DNA of 64,000 nucleotides from the NCBI GenBank assembly GCA_035561135.1, contig DATMYA010000085.1:177256-241255 (forward strand). Direction: 5' to 3'. Below the pieces are notes generated by a model. It searched no databases. It had not been told where the DNA came from and was given only the letters and a program-made list of their open reading frames with translations. Below are positions 28,744-37,653 of this stretch, in pieces. Numbering within the stretch: position 1 is the stretch's first letter; each line of letters opens with the position of its first letter. Origin of the DNA: Clostridia bacterium (GTDB taxonomy: Bacteria > Acidobacteriota > Terriglobia > Terriglobales > Acidobacteriaceae). A program made the translations under genes and the position numbers.

Positions 28744-29952
28744 GTGGCGAACGGTAACGGCAAGAACAAGCGCAAGAAGCGTTGGATGGTCGGGGTCGTG
28801 GTCGTCCTCATTCTTATCGTGGTCGTTGGCGTGGTCGCTGCGAAGAGCGGTGGCACTAAACTCGATCCCAGCAAACTGGCGAAAGTGGAACGCGGCGACC
28901 TCGCCAAGAGCGTCGTTGCAACCGGAAAGGTCGAGCCAATTACCAAGGTCGAAATCAAGTCCAAGGCTAGCGGCATTGTCAAAAAGCTGTTGGTCGACGC
29001 AGGCGACCAGGTCAAGACTGGACAGGTCCTCGCGGAACTCGACAAAGAAGAAATCCAGGCTCGCGTTCGCTCGCAGAAGGCGCAACTGGAAGCTTCGCAG
29101 TCAAACCTGCACGCAGCCCAGGCCGAATTCGAACGTTCCAAGGTGGACGCCGAAGGACCAGACGTTCCCTTGCTGAAGCGGGCATATGAGCGCGCCCGCA
29201 AGATGGCTGACGAAGGCGTGCTCTCGCAGGCGCAACTCGACGACGCCCAGAAGAATTTCGAGATGGCCAGCAACAAGCAGAACGTCTCCCGTGCGCAACT
29301 GACGGTGAGCAAGGCGAAGGTCGCCCAGGCGTCTGCGCAGGTGCAGCAGGCGCGCGCCACACTGGAGCAGCTTGAAGAGGAGTACCGCAATTCCACCATC
29401 ATCGCGCCGATCGACGGCATTATCCTGTCGCGCAACGTAGAGATGGGTGACGCAGTCAGCTCGATCCTGGTGATGGGCTCCGCGGCAACGCTGGTCATGA
29501 CGCTCGGCGACGTCAACGAGGTTTACGTGAAGGGCAAAGTTGACGAGAGCGACATCGGCAAGGTCTATCTCGGCCAGCCCGCGCGAATCAAGGTCGAGTC
29601 TTTCAAAGACAAGAGCTTTACCGGCAAGGTCACGAAGATTTCCCCGATGGGTGTGGAAAAGGACAACGTCACTACGTTCGAAGTGCGTGTTTCGATCACC
29701 AATCCCGGGGGCGAGTTGAAGGCGGCCATGACTGCAAATGCCGAGATCATCCTGGAAGAGCACAAGAATGTGCTGATGGTACCGGAAGGCTCCATCATGT
29801 ACGACCGCGATAAGCACGCTTCTGTGGAAGTACCGGATGCAAAGGGCAAAGAAGGCAAGCGAAAGCTAGCGGTGCAGATCGGAATCTCCAACGGCGCCAA
29901 GACCGAGTTGCTCGCGGGGCTCAAGGAAGGCGATCAGGTCATCCTGCAATAA
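28744..29952 (+). CDS. Periplasmic adaptor subunit of an efflux transporter (HlyD/MacA type)
   Basis: Membrane-fusion proteins bridge an inner-membrane pump and an outer-membrane channel. The 402-residue protein has an N-terminal anchor (WMVGVVVVLILIVVVGVV), a lipoyl/barrel segment (VEIKSKASGIVKKLLVDAGDQVKTGQVLAELD), a long helical hairpin (about 100-215), the second lipoyl half ending IIAPIDGIILSRNVEMGDAV, and beta-barrel domains. Translation starts at GTG with GAGGAG six bases upstream. No MacB-type permease or ABC gene lies beside it in the window, so the partner is elsewhere. Confidence 0.88.
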   Translation: MANGNGKNKRKKRWMVGVVVVLILIVVVGVVAAKSGGTKLDPSKLAKVERGDLAKSVVATGKVEPITKVEIKSKASGIVKKLLVDAGDQVKTGQVLAELDKEEIQARVRSQKAQLEASQSNLHAAQAEFERSKVDAEGPDVPLLKRAYERARKMADEGVLSQAQLDDAQKNFEMASNKQNVSRAQLTVSKAKVAQASAQVQQARATLEQLEEEYRNSTIIAPIDGIILSRNVEMGDAVSSILVMGSAATLVMTLGDVNEVYVKGKVDESDIGKVYLGQPARIKVESFKDKSFTGKVTKISPMGVEKDNVTTFEVRVSITNPGGELKAAMTANAEIILEEHKNVLMVPEGSIMYDRDKHASVEVPDAKGKEGKRKLAVQIGISNGAKTELLAGLKEGDQVILQ

Positions 29953-29968
29953 ACTGCATGAAATCTGG

Positions 29969-30002
29969 TAAATGCGCCTCGCGCTATCGCGGGGCTCATT
30001 TA
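29969..30002 (+). terminator. Stem-loop after the efflux adaptor gene
   Basis: TAAATG with CCTCGCG pairs with CGCGGGG and CATTTA (29969-30002), giving an imperfect long stem with a CTAT loop, 17 bp after the stop codon. No T run follows. Confidence 0.5.
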
Positions 30003-30069
30003 CATATGGCACAGTCATCCACTTCGTACCAGTTCCGGCAACATCGAAGTGCGTTGATCGCCTATTCTC

Positions 30070-30110
30070 CCAAAATGCGCTGAAGGTCTATGGCCTTCTG
30101 TGCATTTTGG
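30070..30110. repeat. Long inverted repeat before the DUF62 gene
   Basis: CCAAAATGC (30070-30078) pairs with GCATTTTGG (30102-30110), and inside it GAAGG (82-86) pairs with CCTTC (94-98). It could be a second terminator for the adaptor gene or an operator for the next gene. Confidence 0.5.
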
Positions 30111-30189
30111 CGGGCTCACGTGCGTCACTTGACTTGCCTCGTTCTGCGCGATAACTTGCCCGCTGACCCTGCAACTAGAACGAGAGGTA

Positions 30190-31035
30190 GTGTTGGCCCA
30201 ACAACGCCTGATCACGCTCACGACCGACTTCGGCCACAACGACCATTTTGTCGGCACGATGAAGGGCGTCATTTTAAATATCAACCACGCGGCGCACATC
30301 ATCGATATCTGCAACTCTCTGCAGTCGTATGACGTGCTGGATGGTGCTCTCACGATCGCGCAGGCCTACAGCTATTTCCCGTCGAATTCCGTTCACATGG
30401 TGATCGTGGATCCCGGAGTCGGTACCAACCGAAGGCCGCTGCTCGTACGTACCGAACGCCACCTTTTCCTGGCACCGGACAACGGAGTGCTTTCAATGGT
30501 GTACGAACGCGAAGAGCGCATCAGCGTACGTCACATCACGGCCGAACACTACTTCCTGCAACCGGTCTCGAACACATTCCATGCGCGCGACATCTTCGCG
30601 CCGGTCGCGGCATGGCTGAGTAAAGGAGTGGACATCAGCAAGTTCGGAGACGAGGTTAGCGATTACGTGCGCTTCGCTGCGCCAAAGCCGAGGCGCTTGA
30701 ACGATCGCATACTGAAAGGCGTTGTACTGAAGGTCGATAAGTTCGGGAATCTGATCACCAACATCACCGCCAGCGATGTTCCCGAAGTTTTCCAGGCGGA
30801 GGCCCCCGAGTTCAAAATCCTGGTTGGAAAATCGGAAACGTCGCGGATGCGCACAGCCTACGCGCAAGGCGCGCCGGGCGACTTGTTTGGCATTCTCGGC
30901 AGCATGGGATACCTGGAGATTGCGGCGAACCGTGCGGCGGCCGCGCAGGTTGCGCAGGCGACGAAGGGCAGCGACGTTGCAGTCGTGTTCACCGAGGCGC
31001 AATGGGAGATGCCGGCACAGGCACCGGCGGTCTAG
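30190..31035 (+). CDS. SAM hydroxide adenosyltransferase / chlorinase-fluorinase family protein (DUF62)
   Basis: Members of this family attack S-adenosylmethionine with hydroxide (most), chloride or fluoride, giving adenosine plus methionine. The 281-residue protein has the N-terminal ITLTTDFGHNDHFVGTMKGVIL, YFPSNSVHMVIVDPGVGT, APDNGVLS and HARDIFAPVAAWLSKG, and a C-terminal barrel with VDKFGNLITNI. The conserved Asp/Arg/His set of the hydroxide type appears intact, so a hydrolase role is most likely. Start is GTG at 30190 or TTG at 30193; AGAGG suits the latter by spacing. Confidence 0.88.
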   Translation: MLAQQRLITLTTDFGHNDHFVGTMKGVILNINHAAHIIDICNSLQSYDVLDGALTIAQAYSYFPSNSVHMVIVDPGVGTNRRPLLVRTERHLFLAPDNGVLSMVYEREERISVRHITAEHYFLQPVSNTFHARDIFAPVAAWLSKGVDISKFGDEVSDYVRFAAPKPRRLNDRILKGVVLKVDKFGNLITNITASDVPEVFQAEAPEFKILVGKSETSRMRTAYAQGAPGDLFGILGSMGYLEIAANRAAAAQVAQATKGSDVAVVFTEAQWEMPAQAPAV

Positions 31036-31222
31036 CAATCAACCAAACTGGGCGTAGCGCCGTGTTCTCAGGGCGTAGTCGAACTACGCTATGTTTCCGC
31101 CGCATACGAAACGCAACGTGTCTCCACTTCGCGCCTTCGGCGCTCCGGTCGACATGACACTCTAGTTGGTCAGCGGTCTCACTCGTAGCGGGAGCTGCGA
31201 GTTTTTGCAGAGGACTCCACGG

Positions 31223-31456
31223 CTAAGGATTCTTTGGCCGTACGCGAGCGTACTTCTCCATCTTCCCCGTCCACTTCAGGAAGCGGAACAACTGGCCCCG
31301 CTCCCGCCACATGAATCCCCAGAACTCAAAGAAGCCGATTGCCTGCATCTTGACGCCCGTATAGGTCTCCAGACGCCATCGCAGGTACGGACTCCGCCAT
31401 GGCGCGAGGTGGTGGCCGCTTGTCGCATTCCAGAGAAAACGAAGAATGTACCACAT
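31223..31456 (-). CDS. Small conserved hypothetical protein
   Basis: The 77-residue product is rich in Trp, Arg and Phe (MWYILRFLWNATSGHHLAPW then SPYLRWRLETYTGVKM and FWGFMWRERGQLFRFLKW). It has no membrane span or motif I can name. Similar Trp/Arg-rich short proteins occur in Acidobacteria as hypotheticals. It is divergent from the TPR gene, sharing a 96-bp gap. No clear ribosome binding site is seen. Confidence 0.5.
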   Translation of the reverse strand: MWYILRFLWNATSGHHLAPWRSPYLRWRLETYTGVKMQAIGFFEFWGFMWRERGQLFRFLKWTGKMEKYARVRPKNP

Positions 31457-31552
31457 GGGTAAAACCAGTATAGCCGCTTGCAGTTGACACAGCAGCAGCT
31501 ACTTGGACCGGCGCGGAGGCCCGCGTCGCAAGGGCTTGATAGAATCAAACGG

Positions 31553-31921
31553 ATGGCTGACCCGTCCAACCCTGCCGCTCGCGCCGAGGCTGAAACCCAC
31601 TACTACGATGCCCTCGATTTATATGCCGAAGGCGAGCACCAGCGTGCGATCGATGCATACCAGCGCGCAATCGCCAGCGATTCCACCTTCGTTGACGCCC
31701 TGCACGGACTATCAAGGGTGTTGCAGGATTTGGAGCGCTACGACGAAGCTATTGACGTGTCCAGGCGCATCGCAGAACTCGACCCCGACGACGTACTCGC
31801 GCATACTTCGCTCAGCATCCTTTACCAACGCACGGGCATGATCCCGGAAGCGGAAGACGAAGCGGCCAAGGCGCGCGTGCTCGGCTGGAAGCAGCAACTC
31901 AACCAGAATAAGCAGCAATAA
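31553..31921 (+). CDS. TPR-repeat protein
   Basis: The 122-residue protein is almost entirely TPR helices: ETHYYDALDLYAEGEHQRAIDAYQ... , ALHGLSRVLQDLERYDEAIDVSRR and HTSLSILYQRTGMIPEAEDEAAK, about three repeats. It has no signal peptide, so it probably works in the cytoplasm as a small scaffold. I chose the ATG before ADPSNPAA; the frame is open 25 codons further upstream without support. It is convergent with the pilR gene. Confidence 0.75.
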   Translation: MADPSNPAARAEAETHYYDALDLYAEGEHQRAIDAYQRAIASDSTFVDALHGLSRVLQDLERYDEAIDVSRRIAELDPDDVLAHTSLSILYQRTGMIPEAEDEAAKARVLGWKQQLNQNKQQ

Positions 31922-31962
31922 CAAGACCTGCGCTGAGCGGGCTGTCCAGGAACTTCAGAGCC

Positions 31963-33345
31963 TTAAAGCTCATACTTCTTCATCAAGTGCCGAAAGCTTC
32001 TGTAGCTGAGCTTCAGCATCTCCGCCGCGCGCGTCTGCACGCCGTTGGAGCGCCGCAGAGCCGATTGCAGCAGCGAGCGTTCAACGTCGGCGACGTAGCT
32101 TTCCAGGTCGAGCCCCTCCGATGGAAGGACCACTCCAGGGGGACCGCCCATGCCGGCCGCCGCAGCCGCGGCGCGCGACTTCGGCCTATCGGCCGGGAGA
32201 TCCACTCGCAAGAGCTCACCGGACTCCATGGCCACCGCTCGCTCGACCGAATTCTCAAGAACGCGCACGTTGCCGGGCCAGTCGTAGCCTTTCAATATCT
32301 CCATCGATTCCGGCTCGATCCCGCGGACGACCTTGCCCATCTGCCCCGCATATTTTTTCAGGAAGTGATTGGCCAGCAGCACTACATCATCGCCACGATC
32401 GCGCAGAGGCGGCAACTGGATCGGAATGACGCTCAGGCGATAAAACAGGTCCTCGCGGAACGCGCCATCAGCGACGAGCCGGTCGAGGTCCTTGTTGGTT
32501 GCGGCGATCACACGCACATCTACCGGCGTTTCCTGCGCACCGCCCACGGGACGCACGCACCGCTCCTGCAGTACGCGCAGGAGCTTAACTTGCATGGCAA
32601 GCGTCATCTCGCTGATCTCGTCGAGAAACAGCGTGCCGCCACCAGCCATCTCGATCAATCCACGCTTGTTCTGGTTGGCTCCGGTAAACGAGCCTTTCAC
32701 GTAACCGAACAATTCGCTTTCGAGCAGCGTCTCCGGAAAGGCAGCGCAGTTCACGCTGACGAACGGTTCCAAGGCCCTCGAAGAGCACGTATGGATGGCG
32801 CGCGCTACAAGTTCCTTGCCGGTGCCGCTCTCGCCCTGGATGATGACAGTGGAACTGGTGGTGGCGACCGTGCGAATCGTTTCCTTCAGCTTCAACATCA
32901 CCGGGCTTTCGCCGATGATGTTGTCCAGCGAGTTCCTTGTCGCGGCGTCGCGCTTGAGGGCGACGTTCTGGCGTCGCATCGCCTGCTTATCAATGGCGAG
33001 TTGCACGGCGCTGAGCACGTCGTCCAGGAGTTTCGGGCCCTTGCGTATGTAGTGGAACGCACCCGCATTCAGCGCCTGGATCGGCGTCTCGGAATCGTCC
33101 AGGGCGGTGATCATCATCACCATCGTGTCGGGCGATACGCGGCGTGTGTGGTCAAGCACCTCCATGCCGGTGGTGTGCGGCATGCGGACGTCGGTTATGA
33201 CGACATCGTAAAGTGCAGTTTCGATTTTGCGCTTGGCCTGATCACCCGAAGTCACCGTCTCGGTGCGGTGGCCCTCGTTATTCAGAGCAATTTCCAGCAT
33301 CGTGCAGATCGACCGCTCGTCATCGCATACCAGGATGTTGCCCAT
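31963..33345 (-). CDS. pilR: Sigma-54-dependent response regulator (PilR type)
   Basis: NtrC-family activator of 460 residues. A receiver domain (1-120; Asp52 as phosphorylation site) precedes the AAA+ domain with Walker A GESGTGKE (171-178), the sigma-54 contact loop GSFTGA (218-223), and FLDEISEMTL. A C-terminal Fis-type HTH follows (NGVQTRAAEMLKLSYRSFRHLMKK). It follows the histidine kinase gene by 24 bp, and both lie downstream of pilB, pilT and pilC. PilR usually activates pilin transcription; here pilin is not in the window. A plain NtrC-family regulator of other genes is possible. Confidence 0.88.
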   Translation of the reverse strand: MGNILVCDDERSICTMLEIALNNEGHRTETVTSGDQAKRKIETALYDVVITDVRMPHTTGMEVLDHTRRVSPDTMVMMITALDDSETPIQALNAGAFHYIRKGPKLLDDVLSAVQLAIDKQAMRRQNVALKRDAATRNSLDNIIGESPVMLKLKETIRTVATTSSTVIIQGESGTGKELVARAIHTCSSRALEPFVSVNCAAFPETLLESELFGYVKGSFTGANQNKRGLIEMAGGGTLFLDEISEMTLAMQVKLLRVLQERCVRPVGGAQETPVDVRVIAATNKDLDRLVADGAFREDLFYRLSVIPIQLPPLRDRGDDVVLLANHFLKKYAGQMGKVVRGIEPESMEILKGYDWPGNVRVLENSVERAVAMESGELLRVDLPADRPKSRAAAAAAGMGGPPGVVLPSEGLDLESYVADVERSLLQSALRRSNGVQTRAAEMLKLSYRSFRHLMKKYEL

Positions 33346-33369
33346 AATTACCGACCTCTTACTCCCTGC

Positions 33370-35124
33370 TTATGAATGCGTACTAGCATTGGCCGCAGCA
33401 CTCGCGATCTCGCCCGCTGCTTCTTCCACTCTGCGGAAGCGCAGCGTGAAGTTCGTGCCATGCCCCGGCTCGGAGTCCACGGAAATTGTCGCCTCGTGCG
33501 CCTGGACTATCTGGTACACGATTGCCAACCCAAGACCGGTCCCGCCCGCGAACGTTGTCTGGAACGGTTCGAATATTTTCTCAATCTGCTGCGTAGGCAT
33601 GCCTGGGCCCGTGTCCGCGATACTTACGTGCCACTCTCCGGCTTCCATCGAAACGCCAACGGTGAGCGTGTACACCCTCGGTTGCAGGCCAAGCTCCTGT
33701 GCGTGCGCCGCATCGGCACACATAGCGCGAATGGCGTTTTCACAAATGTTCCAGAACACCTGCTTGAGTTTGTCGCCATCGCCCTGCGAAATGGCATTGC
33801 TCACCGCGAAGTTGCGCACGATGTTGATCTTCGGCCCCGCACCGCCGACTCGCAATTCCGGCCGGTGCTCAAGGAGCGCCAGCGTGTCGCCGAGCAGTTC
33901 AACCAGGTCAACAGGACGCACCTGATACGTCTTCTCGCGCGAATAGGCGAGGAAGTCCGTGATGATGGCATTCAAGCGCTCGGACTCGCGGGTGACGATT
34001 GCCACCAGATCGCGCTGGTCGTCTGTGAGCGCGGAGATGTTGGAAAGAACCTTCACCGAGCCAGCTATGGAGGAAAGTGGATTCCGTATCTCATGCGCGA
34101 TACCCGCTGCGAGGCGCCCAATTGCAGCCAGCCTATCGCGCAAACGAACTTCGCGCTCCAGCCTGCGAATCTCCGTGAGGTCATCGAACGTGTAAACGTA
34201 TCCGATATTGCCGCGCCCTGGGACATCCAGCGCGGAAACCGTAACGCCCAGCGTTTTCTCCTGGCCCGAAGGCGTGAACGAGCGAACTTCCGTATGCACG
34301 GCGGGCGCGCCGAAGGGCGGAAGCGGGTCCAGGAACAGATCGTCCACTCTCTTGCCCGCGAGATCGCTCTGTTCACGCTCCAGCAAACTGAGCCCCGCCG
34401 GATTCACCAGCTTGATTTGGTTCTGTAAGTTCGTTGTGATGAGGCCGCCGCTGATGGAGTCCACGATGTTTTCGTGCAGAGCCTGGAGGTCTTCCAGTGC
34501 ATCGCTCTTGTCGGCCAACTCTACATCCACCTGCCGAAGTCGATTGCTCAGGCGTCCGGACAGATAGGCGATCGTGATGTACGCAAACAGGTTGATGAGA
34601 ATGACGGCCTGTAGCGACTTCGGGTCAGGGCGGCTGCTGGCGTAGGAGGGGATCAGTTCGAAATACGTGAGCTCCAGCACGGCGCCGAACAGGATGAACG
34701 ACAACGCCGCCGTGATATACGCCCACCAATCCGAGATCAGGATGCTCGCAACGATAATGATGAGCGGATACAGGAAGTTGAACGAGGTATCGATACCGCC
34801 AGTGACGTAGATGATGACCGTGGCGAATGCGAGATCCGTCAGTATCTGCGACCGCGATTGCATGCCCACTTCGCGCCGCGCATTCAGGACGAGCACATGG
34901 AGGATCGAGACGCCATACCAGAGCAGGATCGCCGTCATGTAAAGACGGCGATTCACGTTCGTTGGAGTTAGCGTGGTGATCGCCAACTCGATTGCGAGCA
35001 GGAACGTGATGATGAGGATGCGCACTTTGACAAGCCATGCCAGCCAGGTGCGCTCGTTAAAGCCTCTAACCATGGAATCCAGTCGTAAGCCGACGAACGG
35101 CCGGCTGTCCGAAAAAGCCGTCAC
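33370..35124 (-). CDS. pilS: Membrane histidine kinase (PilS type)
   Basis: The 584-residue sensor has about six membrane helices (35-190), a PAS domain (about 210-315) and a histidine-kinase core with GIAHEIRNPLSSIAG (His 344) and N/G1/G2 boxes (NICENAIRAM, DTGPGMP, GGTGLGLAIV). The six-helix N terminus plus PAS matches PilS. Translation starts at GTG with GAGG four to five bases ahead. The kinase and PilR gene are adjacent; they probably form a pair controlling pilus genes. Confidence 0.87.
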   Translation of the reverse strand: MTAFSDSRPFVGLRLDSMVRGFNERTWLAWLVKVRILIITFLLAIELAITTLTPTNVNRRLYMTAILLWYGVSILHVLVLNARREVGMQSRSQILTDLAFATVIIYVTGGIDTSFNFLYPLIIIVASILISDWWAYITAALSFILFGAVLELTYFELIPSYASSRPDPKSLQAVILINLFAYITIAYLSGRLSNRLRQVDVELADKSDALEDLQALHENIVDSISGGLITTNLQNQIKLVNPAGLSLLEREQSDLAGKRVDDLFLDPLPPFGAPAVHTEVRSFTPSGQEKTLGVTVSALDVPGRGNIGYVYTFDDLTEIRRLEREVRLRDRLAAIGRLAAGIAHEIRNPLSSIAGSVKVLSNISALTDDQRDLVAIVTRESERLNAIITDFLAYSREKTYQVRPVDLVELLGDTLALLEHRPELRVGGAGPKINIVRNFAVSNAISQGDGDKLKQVFWNICENAIRAMCADAAHAQELGLQPRVYTLTVGVSMEAGEWHVSIADTGPGMPTQQIEKIFEPFQTTFAGGTGLGLAIVYQIVQAHEATISVDSEPGHGTNFTLRFRRVEEAAGEIASAAANASTHS

Positions 35125-35166
35125 GCTACCTCGTGGGCCAGGGCTGCGTCGAGTTCAGCAGCGGTT

Positions 35167-36375
35167 TTAACCCGAAAGTTTGCCAATCATCGAGAACAGC
35201 GGCATGTAAAGCGAGATCACGATGCCTCCAACAGAGACACCGAGGAAGCCGATCATGACAGGCTCAAGCAACGTCAGCATATCCTTCGTTGCGGCATCCG
35301 TGTCATCCTCGTAGAAGTCGGCGATCTTCTGCAACATGGCGTCCATCGCGCCGGTTGCTTCGCCGACTCCGATCATCTGCGTGACCATGTTCGGAAATAC
35401 GCCGCTCTCCTTGAGCGGATCGATGATTGTGCGGCCTTCTTCAATTGCTTTGCGCACCTTTAGCAGTGCTTGTTCCACAACGGCATTTCCCGACGTGCGC
35501 GCCGTGATCGACAAACCTTCGAGAATCGGCACGCCCGAGGTGATGAGGGTGCCCAGTGTTCGAGTGAATCGCGCGACGGCGATCTTGCGCAGCAACATGC
35601 CGAAGACAGGCAGGTTCAGCATCACCCTGTCAAAGGCTAGCCGGCCTTGAGGGCTCTTCCTGACCTGCTTGAGAGCAAACACAACCGCGAACAAAGCGCC
35701 GAAGATCACCCACCAGAAGTTTGCGACGAAGTTGCTGAGCCCGATCACAATCCTCGTAGCCAGCGGCAGATCAACACCGAGTCCAATGAACAGGTTCACG
35801 AAAATCGGCACAACAAACTTGAGTAGCGCGCCGACGACCAGCACGGCGATTGAGACCACCGACACTGGATAAATAAGCGCAGACTTCACGGCCGCTTTCA
35901 TCTTGACCGCCTTTTCTACGTAGGCAGAAAGGCGCTGCAGGATGAGGTCCAGAATACCGCCTGTTTCGCCGGCCTCGATCATGTTGGTCGTGAGGTCGTC
36001 GAAGATTTTGGGATAGCCGCGCATCGCATTCGCCAGCGTGGACCCTCCCTCAACCGATACCCGCACGCCGGTCAGACACTTCTGGAATGCCGGGTTCTCC
36101 TGATTGGAGGCGAGAATCTCAAGGCACTGAACCAGCGGCAAGCCGGCATCGATCATGACGGAGAACTGCCGGAAGAAGATTGCCGTTTCCTTGGTCTTGA
36201 CCTTACCCGACCCGAATGTCGGCAGGGCGAATTCCTTGCCCTTCTCCTTGATCTTGGTAGCGTTGACGCGCTCCTGGCGTAGTTGCGCGGCGAGCACCTG
36301 CTTGTTGACCGAAACCCGCTCCCCACTGATCTTTTCGCCCGTCGCGTTCGTTCCCGTGTATGTGAATACCGGCAT
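35167..36375 (-). CDS. pilC: Type IV pilus inner-membrane platform protein PilC
   Basis: PilC is the platform on which PilB and PilT act. The 402-residue protein has two GspF domains (about 65-190 and 270-395), with FFRQFSVMIDAGLPLVQCLEIL and FTRTLGTLITSGVPILEGL as the repeated signatures, and three membrane helices. ATG at 36375 has GGGAGG six bases upstream; the frame is open a further 18 codons. It follows pilT in the same direction. Confidence 0.95.
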   Translation of the reverse strand: MPVFTYTGTNATGEKISGERVSVNKQVLAAQLRQERVNATKIKEKGKEFALPTFGSGKVKTKETAIFFRQFSVMIDAGLPLVQCLEILASNQENPAFQKCLTGVRVSVEGGSTLANAMRGYPKIFDDLTTNMIEAGETGGILDLILQRLSAYVEKAVKMKAAVKSALIYPVSVVSIAVLVVGALLKFVVPIFVNLFIGLGVDLPLATRIVIGLSNFVANFWWVIFGALFAVVFALKQVRKSPQGRLAFDRVMLNLPVFGMLLRKIAVARFTRTLGTLITSGVPILEGLSITARTSGNAVVEQALLKVRKAIEEGRTIIDPLKESGVFPNMVTQMIGVGEATGAMDAMLQKIADFYEDDTDAATKDMLTLLEPVMIGFLGVSVGGIVISLYMPLFSMIGKLSG

Positions 36376-36480
36376 CGTGAACCTCCCAACGTTCTTCGCC
36401 ATCAGGCCGTGTAACTTCCGGCCTCGCATCCAGACTGAACCTGCGGATTGTGTCCGCCTGCCCAGTCGCGTCAGAGCCTG

Positions 36481-37581
36481 CTACTTGCGGGCCGGGCTTG
36501 CGCTCCTCGCCTGTGTACCGCGGTTGATCATCTCCTGCAACTCGTCCGGCATTGAAGACCGCGCTATCGCCGTCTCCAGCGTTATCTGTTTCTGGAAATA
36601 CAACGCGGCCAGGGACTGGTTGAACGTCTGCATTCCGAACTTGTCCTGCCCCGATTGCATTGACGAGTAAATCTGGTGGATTTTGTCTTCGCGGATCAGG
36701 TTACGGACTGCCGGGTTTGGCACCAATATTTCCATCGCCATCGCGCGCCCCTGCCCGCCAACCTTCGGCAGCAGAGATTGGCAAAGAACTCCCTCCAGCA
36801 CCAGGGACAACTGGGCTCGAATCTGCGACTGCTGGTGGGACGGGAACACGTCGATGACGCGGTTAATGGTCGATGACGCGGAGTTTGTGTGCAAGGTACC
36901 GAAAGTGAGGTGACCCGTTTCGGCAATGCGGAGAGCCGATTCGATGGTTTCCAAATCGCGCATCTCGCCGATCAGCACCACGTCGGGATCTTCGCGCAGC
37001 GCCGCCCGAAGCGCGTGAGAAAAGCCTTTTGTGTCCGAGTGCACTTCGCGCTGGTTCACGAGGCAGCTCTTGTGCTGGTGAACGAATTCGATCGGATCCT
37101 CGATCGTGATGATGTGTTCGTGCCGCTCGATATTGATCTTGTCGAGCATGGCGGCGAGAGTCGTTGACTTGCCCGAACCGGTCGGCCCGGTCACAAGGAT
37201 CAACCCGCGCGGCTTGTCGCAAAGTTTCGCAACGACCGGTGGAAGATTCAACTGCTGGAATGACTTGATTTCGAAAGGGATGACGCGGAAGACAGCGGCT
37301 GCTGCGCCTCGCTGGTTGAAGCAGTTGGCGCGGAACCGTGCCAGTCCCTTCAGTCCGAATGAAAAGTCCAGTTCCAGGTCTTCCTCAAACCGATGCTTCT
37401 GTGCGTCCGTCATCACGCTGTAGGCCAGTTGCTTTGTCTCCGCCGGTGTCAGCGGAGGCATATCGAGCGGCTGCAAGTGGCCATGCACGCGCACCTGTGG
37501 CGGCGTGTTCGTGGTGATATGCAGATCGCTTCCCGAAAGTTCCAACATCTTCTTCAACAAATCACTAAGCGTTGCGGCCAT
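36481..37581 (-). CDS. pilT: Type IV pilus retraction ATPase PilT
   Basis: PilT powers pilus retraction and twitching. The 366-residue protein has an N-terminal PAS-like domain with GSDLHITTNTPPQVRVHG, Walker A TGPTGSGKST, the Asp-box region IITIEDPIEFVHQ, Walker B-like DPDVVLIGEMRDLETIESAL, and the His box HLTFGTLHTNSA. The C-terminal AIRNLIREDKIHQ motif (here VRNLIREDKIHQ) is the PilT hallmark. Length is normal. Confidence 0.96.
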   Translation of the reverse strand: MAATLSDLLKKMLELSGSDLHITTNTPPQVRVHGHLQPLDMPPLTPAETKQLAYSVMTDAQKHRFEEDLELDFSFGLKGLARFRANCFNQRGAAAAVFRVIPFEIKSFQQLNLPPVVAKLCDKPRGLILVTGPTGSGKSTTLAAMLDKINIERHEHIITIEDPIEFVHQHKSCLVNQREVHSDTKGFSHALRAALREDPDVVLIGEMRDLETIESALRIAETGHLTFGTLHTNSASSTINRVIDVFPSHQQSQIRAQLSLVLEGVLCQSLLPKVGGQGRAMAMEILVPNPAVRNLIREDKIHQIYSSMQSGQDKFGMQTFNQSLAALYFQKQITLETAIARSSMPDELQEMINRGTQARSASPARK

Positions 37582-37653
37582 TCATTCCTCTTATTCCAAA
37601 ATCACGGCGCGCAAATCGCAGCCGTCTTCACCCTAACTTGCAACCAAGATGTT

